Source of the DNA: Ailanthus altissimus
Lineage: Eukaryota; Streptophyta; Magnoliopsida; Sapindales; Simaroubaceae
Assembly: GCA_946807835.1 (NCBI GenBank)
Contig: OX327705.1
Location: forward strand, 12,554,501-12,618,500
DNA length: 64,000 bases
Direction of reading: 5' to 3'
Made by a program: the position numbers and the translations under genes. The stretch's first letter is position 1, and each line of letters starts with the position of its first letter. The notes beneath the pieces were generated by a model that saw only the letters and a program-made list of their open reading frames with translations, had not been told where the DNA came from and ran no database searches. Shown in pieces: positions 1 through 10,621 of the stretch.

Positions 1-632
1 ACCGAGCCCTATTTGTTCATGTCCTCCTGAGCAGTTATTAGCATGTTATGCAGTTCAGCATAAGTAGGAGTCAATCCTTGCATATTGTAATTCATTATGA
101 ACGGTGCAAATGACCCTGGAAGTGATTGGAGAATCAAGCTATTCCCCAATCCATTGCTCAGTATGAGATCCATGGTCTCCAGCCTCTCAATGTATGAAAT
201 CATTTTGAGGACATGAGGACTTACTGGACTGCCCTCGGGTAGTTTAGCTTGAAAAAGCGATTTGGCAACCCTATACATTTCAAATTAAGGTCGGTCACCA
301 AATAACTCTTTCAGGTGGAGCATGATACTCCCAGCATTGTCCATGTGGACATGCTCCCTTTGGAGCTCCGTAGACATAGACCCGAGAATGTACGATTTGA
401 CTTTCAAATCGTCATCCAACCATTTCCGATATGTCTCCTTTTCTTCTGGGGAAGCATTATTAGAAATAGCTTGTGGCATGCGCTGATCAATAACATATCC
501 AAGCTTTTCAGAATCTAGAACTATTCTGAGATTCATAAGCCAATTAGCATAATTTTCTGCACCTTTTAGTTGGTGCGCATCAAGGATGCGAGCTAAAGTA
601 TTGTTTGAAGCCATTTGATCTTCACAAGACAA
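1..632 (-). pseudogene. Ty1/copia gag, partial and interrupted (element F)
   Basis: Two minus-strand open segments (about 632-288 and 278-9) form one copia gag reading frame of the UBN2 type. Reading starts near 614 or 632 with a segment containing DAHQLKGAENYANWLMNLR and LDSEKLGYVID, and continues in the same frame through KLPEGSPVSPHVLKMISYIE and LILQSLPGSF. An in-frame TAA at 285-287 separates the halves, so the copy is dead or needs readthrough. The zinc knuckle and pol would lie left of the window. Gag would form the cytoplasmic particle that packages the element RNA. The frame, leader, primer site and LTR to the right (3503-5731) belong to one minus-strand element. Confidence 0.85.
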
Positions 633-815
633 AAGAAAAAGATGTTAGCGGAATATTTCAATCACTAATAAATAACATTTTCGATCATGGGTATAACAGT
701 TATACAATTTTTAATCTAAAAATGCCCTCCCACTATTTTACGTAATCCCTTTAACCTCTCAAACGGAAAAATGATAGTTTAAGAATTCTTTAAACTATAT
801 AGTGAAAAGTGGATC

Positions 816-1147
816 CCTTTGGCATTTACTTCAGCCGCACACTATAGCGATCTAGGCCTTAGTAAACCCAAAAGGTAGACAACTCTTATCAATTGCATCT
901 CATGCAACTCTTAACACTTGATCCTAAACACATCTTATCCGCACACTTTAGTGATCTAGGATAAGTGTATTCCAGATTTACTTATCAATCATTAAATATA
1001 TGTTATTGTTATTAACCACACACTTTAGCGATCTAGGGTAATACTTTAACATATATTTATCACATCTAATGTTTAAATGATATAGCCAAGTCACACCAAT
1101 CAATCCCTCACACTTTAGCGATCTTGGAAAAGAATCGAAGTGACTTG
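816..1147 (-). promoter_or_regulatory. Array of four constant-loop hairpins in copia F leader
   Basis: Each unit pairs flanking arms around the same loop. Arms of unit 1 are 816-830 and 861-875; unit 2, 927-940 and 959-971; unit 3, 996-1017 and 1036-1057; unit 4, 1087-1094 and 1140-1147. The stems differ between units while the loop keeps a CACACTWTAGYGATC core. The same four units recur in the leader of element B with loop core TATAGCAATATT. Role inferred only: packaging, dimerisation or translation control. Confidence 0.65.
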
Positions 1148-1447
1148 TCTAATACCGTATTAATAAGACGGATCATATTTAACATTATCTCATAATGAAA
1201 ATATTACAATCTGATTAAGAGAGATTTTATTACATACTCATTTCATCCAAATGAATAATATAGATCATTTATACATAAAGAAATACGCAATCACAACTAA
1301 CCCCCACTAATAGGGTTTCCATTGTGATTATCAGCGTATTTTAATGATCACATCATGTTATGAAAACTATTGAAGTACAATACAGCAATAAAATAAGTCA
1401 AAACATGATAAATAAATAATAAAAAAATTCCAGAAACAGTGATGAAC

Positions 1448-1771
1448 GCTGCGGCGCTGAAACACGGGCGCTGCAGTGTTCATAAAATTAATCCGGGCGC
1501 GGGGGCGCCCAGAAGTAAGCGCCGCGGCGCTGGCCAAATAATTGGCTGGCACTGCAGCGCCATATATCTAGCGCCTCGGCGCTGGTCATAATATCAGCCA
1601 GCGCTGCAACGCCCATATCCTAGCGCCTCAGCGCTCAATTCCAGTATGTGGGCGCCGCAGCGCTCATAACCTGTTGCCGGGGCGCTGGCCAAAATTAGGT
1701 TGGCGCCGCAGCGACCTTAAGCTAGCGCCTCAACGCTGAATTCTAGTATATGGGTGCCACAGCGCTCATAG
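1448..1771. repeat. GC-rich minisatellite, GCGC-N4-GCGC type
   Basis: Repeated 12-mers of the form GCGC-N4-GCGC (GCGCCGCGGCGC, GCGCCTCAGCGC, GCGCCGCAGCGC) in about 100-bp higher-order units. The unit starting CGCCGGGGCGCTGGCC appears near 1675 and again after the A1 insertion at 3173, where the array resumes to about 3235. It is far richer in CpG than its surroundings. It lies in the leader of element F. Confidence 0.8.
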
Positions 1772-1776
1772 ATTGT

Positions 1777-3167
1777 TGTTGTGTGTTTTCTATAACACAA
1801 ATTAGCGCAAGCGCACGTGTCGCAACAAGTAATATATGATAAGTAGAGTGTCGATCCCACAGAGAATGATTTATCTTTTCTAGTTTAAGTACCGAAATGG
1901 TGTCTTTCTACTATTATCCAGAAAATGATTTAATGTATGATGATTAAACTACTCAAGTAAAAGAACAACTTAATTATGCTAAGTGATAAACTAAATTACC
2001 AACAAATTATATTCAATATGAGAAATCCTAGGATTACAAACTATCCCCCATTATGCAAATAAATTCAGCAGAATCTCTTTGATGTTTATTAGTTCTCAAC
2101 TTGATATATTGACCAAAACACTTAACACATCACAAGCCTCTTTTGCAGGTCAAGTGAATCTATTCCATCCAATCAAATATCTATATGTCTATGATAAATA
2201 AATTGAACAAAATTCATTAAGCACAAGTTTTATGAGCCATACATGCCTTATGAGTATATGTCTATCTCATATGAAACTCAAGTGTACTACACTATGATCA
2301 TGCATCAATATGCTTAAGACTAAATACCTAAATGCCTTTGTCAAGTTTATTTAAGCATTTCTAGATCAATTTAACCACTGGCCAAGTAATCAAATAGCAT
2401 TAAGCACAAGCACAATGAATATATCAAAAGCTGAATTAATACCATAAAAGAGAGAACTAAAATCAATCACATAATGAGTTCAAGGATGTAATCCTAGATG
2501 AACGAAATTAGCTCATAATTAAACTACACAATCTTGAAGCTAATTCCATCAATACATGTAAACTAAACATCTTACAACAAGTAAAGAATCAAAGCAAAGA
2601 AGACATCCCTGTCAAATGCCTTTGTTGTTGAAGCTTGCTTCCCTCCTCTTTGATTTCTTCAAACTTAGAAGTTAGGCGTTTCTTTGTGTTTCCAGCTGCT
2701 GTCCCAGCTGGAGTCCTCCTCAAAATGTAAGTTTTGAGCAAATAAATAGGTAAGAGCACGGAATTAGGGCGCATTTTGGGCTGCTTTTGGGTTTCCTGAT
2801 TTTCAGGAACTTGTCAAAACTTGTTGCCCAGGTCCCGGCGCCGCGGCGCTGCGATTTGGCGCTGCGGCGCCCAGTTTCTGCAATCGGCGCCGCGGCGCTG
2901 CACTGTGCTACAGTGGTACTGTAGCAATGCTGCAGCTACAGGGTACTGTAGCAATACTGTAGCTACAGTGGTACTGTAGCAACAGTGCCTCCATTCGTAT
3001 TTTTATCTCTAATGCTCCGATTTGCGTCTGTTTTCCGGTATTTTTGCTCCGATAATGCTTCAACCTATAAAACAATATTAATACGCATAAATGGCCCAAT
3101 TATTGAGATAAATTGAACAAATATCAAGTTAGGAAGATAAAATAGTTTATACAATTACGCCTTATCA
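1777..3167 (-). mobile_element. Solo LTR A1 (Athila-type, family of element A)
   Basis: A 1391-bp LTR beginning TGTTGTGTG and ending CCTTATCA, the reverse complement of element A's LTR ends. It is flanked by the 5-bp duplication ATTGT (1772-1776 and 3168-3172). No internal sequence remains, so it is the product of LTR-LTR recombination. It carries diverged copies of the CTACAGTGGTACTGTAG hairpin minisatellite near 2910-2980 and GCGC-type palindromes near 2836-2905. A CTATTTATTTG stretch near 2740-2755 on the sense strand aligns with the TATA candidate of the other two copies. Confidence 0.93.
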
Positions 3168-3488
3168 ATTGTCGCCGGGGCGCTGGCCAAAATTAGGCTG
3201 GCGCCGCAGCGACCGTCAGATGGCGCCTCAGCGCTGGACACTGTTACTGTGTCCGGTGCACTAAAATCAATTTTCTTCTGTTCCGGCACCCAAATCAACC
3301 GATTTAAAACATGATAATGTATCATATAAAAAATTTTAAATACCACCATATCCAAGAATTCATAAAATATCAACATGTTCAATCTTAAACATCAACATGC
3401 TTGAAATCAAACATCATCATGTTGTTCATCAATAAAACATCAACATGTTAACTACAACAACATCAAACAGCAAACACCATATCAGCAT

Positions 3489-3500
3489 GCTCTGATACCA
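3489..3500 (-). other. Primer binding site, initiator Met tRNA (element F)
   Basis: On the minus strand it reads TGGTATCAGAGC, the standard copia match to the 3' end of initiator methionine tRNA. It lies two bases inside the LTR that starts at 3503. This fixes both the element's orientation and the LTR boundary. Confidence 0.9.
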
Positions 3501-3502
3501 CT

Positions 3503-5731
3503 TGTTGTGTGATATGGTATGTGATGTGTATAGATGTATATAATTTCAAAAATTAAATACGCAACGGAAGTATTCATACATATTAAACAATATGTAATAT
3601 ATTCAAGCATGTATGATCATTCAAGTACATATATATCTCATATATATATTTCATGCATGATATAAAATGAATAACAAATAAATAACCTACCCGGATATGA
3701 AGGTAGCTTTACAAATCTTCAAGAACTCCAAGCTTCAATTTGTTGAGCTCACCTTGAAGTGTTCCCTTGCACAATTATAGTTCACAACTAAATCCGGTGG
3801 GATTGTGAAGCTAGAATGGCAGCCTTTAATTTTCAGCAAATGATTATTTTAACACTTAAAACAATTTATCCTTATGATTACTACCAAGAGATGAGAAGAA
3901 TTGGGTGTTTTCTATAGTTCTTTACAACTCTATATGTTGTAGCTTGGTAAGCCTTTGCATTTCCTCTCAACACTTTGAGAAAAACACTTAGGAAAAGCTC
4001 TCAATTCTCTCTCTTTTCTCCTAGAACGAATTTCACTCTATCTTGCACACATTGAACTCTTTCAATTCTTTCTTAAGTGCAAAGAATGATTTCTCTTAGT
4101 GCTCCACCACCACTTAACCATGTTTGCCATTACAAACATTAATCTATCATATTTTTCACTCACCAATTTGATTCAACCAATTGAATCAATTTCTAGAGAG
4201 TAAATGGCATTTAATCAATGTTAAGTGGTTTTATCACTTCCTTAGTGCATCATTTAAGAATTACAAAGTGGTAAACTTTCATTATTATTAGTAAATGGTG
4301 TTTGCCACTTATTCCAATTAATAATAATAATTTGATTAATATATAAAATATTAATAATTCAAAACTATTTTGATTATTTACATTTACCATATATGTATTT
4401 ACCAAGCAAGGTAAATAGGTAAATACATGGTAAATAATTTATGGAGCAAGATTATGTCACTTGTCAATTTCTTATTGGTTAACAACTCTTGTAAACCAAT
4501 AATGTGTTTTACCTTCAATTATTGACAAGTGAATAATAAAAGGAACCTAGAAACATTTTTCATTTTTGCTGAAAATTGTTGGATTAATTATTCAATCCAA
4601 TTCGCCGCCCCAGTGCACAATGATACACTTCATATTGTGAGACTCTCTAGGTCCATGCCCGATTTGTCAAATGAAACTATTTCACACGTCCGTGAACAAT
4701 GTCCCACACACATGTTACAGATATTACAAAACGGCGCATTAGACCATACAAGTTGAGGTTATAACATATTCGTATGATCCTTCCATCATAAATATCCTAG
4801 AAGAGCGGAGATATAGATCAACACCGTCAAGTCTCTATGTGCTCAACCATAAACTTATCTCTAGATTTGTATTTCAATAAATAATATCCGTAAACACTTT
4901 CACGATATTATTTTCCCAAGAAATTCTTGGATGTCTGCTTATGGCCATAAGACTTTCTGAAATACAATCTTAGAGTTACATGATATTTTACTCACCCAAT
5001 TGAGTTGATGGATCCCATATCTGTACACACCGGACTCCATGAGCATCGGACCATACCCAGCGACACCCAGCGGTCAGACCGTGAAAGGTATCTGACATGT
5101 GTGGAACCAAAGTATGATGGATCACTCACAAGTCCACCGTGGCACTCAGGTCTAAGGACCACGAATACTACTCAACTCGAAAGATCCTCCATTGACGGCT
5201 TTATGGGATATCTATTGGAGATCTTTGTGAGTCTGTTCAATATTCAGTCCTTACTGAATACTTGTATCTCTATACGAGTTTCCACTAAACTCATGGTCTG
5301 CTAAGACTAACCATCTGGACTATCTAGATATAGACATACACTGATCTATATATATATTAAGATCTTCACTAGCAGACCCGCATTAGTGAAGGTAGATCAG
5401 GAACATTAAATTTAAGAACATATTTGCATAACAACATTTCTTAGCACCATTTGCAACCCATTGCAACTATGTCATTATTAATATATTCTTAGGTCTTTGT
5501 CCCATTTCAGACAAGGCTCTAACTCTTTAGATTTTACTAACTCTTAGTTCTGATCTAAACTCCTTTAGATCAGATCTGAACTCGTTCAGATCATACAATG
5601 TCTAAAACGTTACAAGCATCTTACCATATTTATAAATAAAATAATTAGTGATATATTGAAATCATAAATGTATAAACATAAAGCAAATATTTATACATAA
5701 AAGGGATGGCACGTAAGCACAAATCCCAACA
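3503..5731 (-). repeat. 5' LTR of copia element F (2.2 kb)
   Basis: A 2229-bp LTR with TGTTG...CAACA termini. The sense start reads TGTTGGGATTTGTGCTTACG, shared with LTRs H, I, J and G. The primer site adjoins it at 3489-3500. The other LTR lies outside the window, so the TSD cannot be checked; the base after the right end begins ATACG. All open frames inside it are incidental. Confidence 0.85.
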
Positions 5732-5769
5732 ATACGTCCACAGAGATAGGCTATATCCAAGTTACAATA

Positions 5770-8132
5770 AGAGAACAAGGGCAAAACAAAATGTTTCCAC
5801 AACAGTGAGGATGGACATTGGAAATACAATTGTCTGAAGTACCTTGCTACAATCCAAAGAAAGCCCTCAAGTATATATTTACCTATAGTAGACATTTCAT
5901 TGGCATTACCTATAATAGACACAAGTCAAAAAGCTTTGAAATGGACAAAGAATTTTGATAGAAAGTAAAGAAACAAAGTGACGTATATTTAATGCCTTCG
6001 ATCAGATTAAAATGGTGAATACATAAGCGGTCAATTCATGAATTATTTAAAAGAAAATTAGATTCTCGCTCAATATAGTCCTCCAAGTAATCCTCAACAT
6101 AATGGTGCTTCAGAGAGAAGAAATCAAAGTTTGTTAGACATGGTTTGATCAATGATAAGCTTCACCAACCTTCTGGAATATCTATGGGTTATGCTCTAAA
6201 AATAAAATATTGCTCATTTGTTGAACAGGGTTCCATCAAAAGCTATTCCTACTACTCTATATGAGATATAAACTGGCAGAAAATAAATTTTAAGTATGCT
6301 AAGATTTAAAGTTATCCTACTTACGTAAAAGTTACATAACAAAAGAAACTTGCACCAAGAAGATACAAGTATCAGTTCATTGGATATTCCAAACACACTG
6401 TGGGATATCTATTCTATGATATAGAGGAATGAAATGTATTCATTCCTCTAAATGCCACTTTCCTTAAGAAACAGTTTCTCATAAATCATAGAATTGTAGA
6501 AGGATTGAACTTGATAAAGTTAATCTAGAATTTAATAAACTAGTGATAGAACCTCAAACTCAAACAAATGAAATACCTTTGTCACACCCTCTACGTAGGT
6601 CAGAAAGGATCTCGAAACCACTAGTAAGGTATGGTATGATACTTGAATGTATTTTTGATGTTTTCTTAGTTGAAAGAAATGATCTTACGACTTATAAAGA
6701 GGCGATGTTGGACATCGATTCAAAAAAATAGCAAAAAGCTATGAGATCCAAAATTGACTCTATGTATGTCAATCAAGTTTGGGACTTAGTTGAGCTTTCT
6801 GAAGAAATAATTCCTATAGGTTTTAAATGGGTTTGTAAACGGAAGTGTGGGCCTAATGAGGAGGTAGAGAACTTTAAGACCCCACTAGTAGCAAAATGTT
6901 ATACTCAGTGATCTGGGATCGACTATGAGGAAACCATTTCACCAGTAGCCATGATTAAGTCAATTTAAATTTTATTTGCTATTACTGCATACTATGACTT
7001 TGAAATATGATAAATGCATTCCTTAATGAAAATCTTGAAGAAGAGATTTACAAAAAACTGCTTGAATATTTTACATCTAGCCTAACCTCTAATCTGGTAT
7101 ACAAACTAAAAAAGTCTATTTATGACTTAAGTAGGCTTCCCAAAGCTGGAATCTTCATTTTGATTAAGTAATTGAAAAGTCTAGTTTCACAAAAAATAAA
7201 GATGAAGCATGTGTCAAGGCCAGTGAGAGCATGATTGTTTTTTTTTATTTTTTATGTGGATGATATACCTATTATCAAAAATGATATTAATGTGTTACAG
7301 TCAGTCAATTGTATACTGAGTATAAAGCTTTATAGAGATAAAGTCAGGAGGCTAATAGGACTCTCCTAATCATCATATATAGAAAATATTCTTGAAATGT
7401 AAACTTTGTTAACTGTAAGACAATCATTGTACCTTTTAAACATGGTATTCATCTTTCCAGGATAATGTCTCCTCAGAAAAGATATAAAAGGATTAGAATG
7501 TCTAACATATTATATGCATCGGTTATAGGTAGCTTGATGTATACCATGTTATGTATGAGATCCGACAACAGTATGGCTGTAAGTGTTACAAGTTAGTATC
7601 AGTCTAATTTGGATATTTGTTAGTGTTCTAGAGAGAGTGATTTGCAAGTAAGAGGATACACTAACTCAGACTTGCAGTCTGATCTGGATGATAAAAAGTC
7701 TACATCTAGATATTAGTTTTCTTCTTAACAATGTTGCAAAAAGTTGGAAAAGTATCAATTAGTCATCCACAGCTAATCTACCACAGAGGTAGAATACATT
7801 ATGGCTTCTGAAACTATGAAGGAAGCAGTTTGGATAACGGTGTCACTGAGCTCGAAATAGTCACAAGTTCAATGAATCCCATCCCGCTATTCTACGACAA
7901 CAATGGGGCAATTGCTCAAACCAATGAGCCAAGAACAAACTAAAGGTCTAAGTATGTGGAAAGAAAATACCATATAATTAGAGACGTTTTGGCTAAAAGA
8001 GATGTAATAGTATCATAAGTAGATTCTATGGATAATGCAGCAGACTCGCTGATTAAGGCCTTAACTTCTATGGTCACATAGAGTCAATTGGTATTACATA
8101 TCATCAAGAATGGCAATAGAACAAGTGAAAGA
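5770..8132 (+). pseudogene. Decayed Ty1/copia gag-pol (element G)
   Basis: Plus-strand remnants in order: gag zinc-knuckle tail (GHWKYNCLKYLA near 5811-5846); integrase core (tokens near 5990-6190, including SPPSNPQHNGASERRNQSL near 6081-6140); the RRSERISKPLVRYG linker (6600-6640); RT start (WDLVELSEEIIP, VCKRK near 6780-6845); RT body with stops; RNase H tail (PLFYDNNGAIAQTNEP near 7880-7935, YVERKYHIIRDVLAKRD near 7954-8005). Between the knuckle and integrase, protease and much of integrase are deleted. Many stops and shifts occur. The polypurine stretch AACAAGTGAAAGATG ends at the LTR start. Element F lies immediately to its left and probably inserted into it. Confidence 0.75.
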
Positions 8133-9843
8133 TGTTTATAATGGTGCTTACGTGCCATTTAAATTTATGTATGGATATTTATTTAGTATTTATGCAATAA
8201 ATAATTTAGCTTAATTGTTAATTAATTAATATATAATAAGAAGCTTGTAACTTTTTCAGACATTGTAGATCTAAAAGTGATTAGGTCAACACTAAAAGTT
8301 AACATATATAAAAGTTAGAACTTTATCTGAATAGGAACAAAGATCTTAGAATATATTAGTAATGACATAGTTGCAAAGAGCTGAAAATAGTGCTAAGATA
8401 TGTCTTTATGCAATATGTTCTTAAAAACGTCGTTCTAAGTCTATGGTTACCGATATGGGTCGATTAGTATTCCTTTTTGGCCAGTATATGTCTATATTTG
8501 GATTGTTCGGATGGTTAGTCTTAGTAGACTATAGGCCTTAGTGGAAGCTTGTATAGGCATCTAGGTATTAAGGACTAAGTACTGAATAGATTCATGAGGA
8601 CCTTTAATAGAAATCCTATAGAGCCATCAATTGAAGGTCTTCTTAAGTTAAGTAGTATTCGTAGTCATTTAACGTGAGCTCCACAATTGGCTTGTAAGTG
8701 ATTCACCATGCTTTGGTTCCACTCATGTCATCCATTCATGTTTAAGACTTTTTATGGTTTGATTGCTGGGTATGCTCTGATGCTCATTGAGTTTGGTGTG
8801 CATAGATATGAGATTTGTCAGCTCATATGGGTAATTTATATATCTGGATACTTTAAAATCGTATTTGAGAAAGTCTTATAGCCATAAGCAAAAACCCCAA
8901 AAAAATTTTTTTTATAGGGTTAAATAATATCGCAAAAAAGTTTGTGGATATTGATTATGAAAATACGAATCTAGAGATAAGTTCATAGATTATTAATTTG
9001 ACGGTGATGATCTATATTTGTACTCTTCAAGGATATAGGTGATAGAAGGTTTATACAAATATGATTTACCTCAACTTGTAAGGTTTAATCGTACGTTCTA
9101 TAATATTTGTAATGTGTGTGTTAGACATTGTTCTTATACTTATAGATGTATTCTGTAAGACAAATGAAGGGGAACCTAAGGAGTCTCACAATATAAAGTA
9201 TACTCATTGAGCACTAGGTAGCGAGATGGATTGAACGGTTCGATTTGGGATGATTTCGAAAAGAAGAATATGTCTTAGGACCTCTCTAAAAAAGTAGGAA
9301 GTATACTTTGCAAATGTTGTAAAGAGTTTCTTATTGTATGGTAAAAGGAATCTTGTCATATGGCGACTTGTTTAACAAATGGCACATGGAAGCTTTGCAT
9401 GATTGACACTTGGTAACATGGATAAGATGCATAAGTGACAGGTGTCAACCATGCAAATGATAGGGTGGCTAAAGGTTTGTAAATATTTCATTTAACCCTA
9501 CATTTTACTAAATATATATATTAAGGTTTGAAAATGTTTCAACGAGGCCTTCATTTCATATTTAGAAAAATAGCACTCATCTGAGAGAATTTTAAGTTTC
9601 ATTTTCCTAGAAATTCATCAAACAAGCTATCATTCTAGCTCTGTAATCCCACTGATTCTTACGGACTAGAATTGATTGCGAGTGGACTTATGTGTGAGCT
9701 CTGTAGTGAAAATCTTCACCGAATTTCTTCAATGGTAAGTTTTTATAATCTTAAGCTGTTAACGATTCAGATTATATGCGTATATGTTGATTGTATGTTT
9801 AATTCTGCTACATATTTTATTATTATGTGATATGAAATATCAA
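8133..9843 (+). repeat. 3' LTR of copia element G
   Basis: Begins TGTTTATAATGGTGCTTACG directly after the decayed polypurine tract and aligns with the sense strand of LTR F across its length, including the segment CATTCTAGCTCTGTAATCCC near 9630-9650. The right end is approximate because it has decayed. The sequence that follows leads into the gag of element E rather than host DNA. Confidence 0.65.
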
Positions 9844-10033
9844 TATAATACTAATAATAAATTAATAGGATATTAGTCTAGTTTATGATACATAGACCAC
9901 CTTAGGGAAGCATATTTGGTATAGAAATTGGATTACCGATTCATAATTAAATGTAGTTAAAGTTTTACAAATATATATTTCATGCATTCTTTAAGTGAAA
10001 GTTTTCTTATGTATGAATTTATTTTTTCAGAAT

Positions 10034-10616
10034 ATGTCTTCATTTAGCCTACTAGCATACTTGCTTAACCAAAATAAATTAAATAAGAATAATTATATTG
10101 ATTAAAAAAGAAACTTGAATATTGTACTCATAGTTGACAAGCACAAATTTTTCTTAATTGGTAAATGCCCTCCTAAAACCAATAAAAATGCCCTACAAGC
10201 TAAAATAGATGCTTGTAACAGTTATTTGACTCAATGCCCATCTTTCACCATTGGTCTTGATCCTAAAGGAAAGGGTATTAATAAAATGAAAAATAAGCTC
10301 AAGAAAGCATCTAACTCATGATTAGTGAAAATTTAGAGAAAAGAGAAAAGGCTTAAAGGAAAATGTTTCTAATGTGGCATTAAAGGGCATTAGAAGAGAA
10401 ATTATCCAGTCTATTTAACCAAGCTTTCACTAGCTAAAGAGGATTATTAACTTCTAGTAATATTTTATTTCACTGAAACATGTTTAGTGGTTGACTTTAT
10501 GAATCTCTGGATAGTAGATTTTGGAGCCACTAATCATATTTGTGATTTGTTGTAAGGGTTCTAAGAGACTGAACCACTTAATGATGGAGAAATCAATCGT
10601 AGGCGGGGAAATGGTG
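10034..10616 (+). pseudogene. Ty1/copia gag and protease start, first part of element E
   Basis: An ATG at 10034 opens a gag beginning MSSFSLLAYLLNQNKLNKNN with stops soon after. A decayed zinc knuckle (CF, stop, CGIKGH, stop, KRNYP) lies at about 10362-10412. A protease motif WIVDFGATNHIC lies near 10507-10545, where the usual D-S-G-A reads D-F-G-A. The frame runs into the TSD of element B (CAATT, 10617-10621) and resumes at 33922 in the same coding context. Confidence 0.75.
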
Positions 10617-10621
10617 CAATT

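Larger units (their letters stand above)
633..3502 (-). other. 5' leader of copia element F, interrupted by solo LTR A1
   Basis: Non-coding sequence between the primer site (3489-3500) and gag. It is clearly homologous to the leader of element B (17347-18350). It holds four hairpins at about 816-875, 927-971, 996-1057 and 1087-1147, each with a different stem but the same loop, whose plus-strand core is CACACTTTAGCGATCTAGG. It also holds a GC-rich minisatellite (1448-1771 and 3173-3235) that B lacks. Solo LTR A1 (1777-3167) is a later insertion. Confidence 0.75.
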
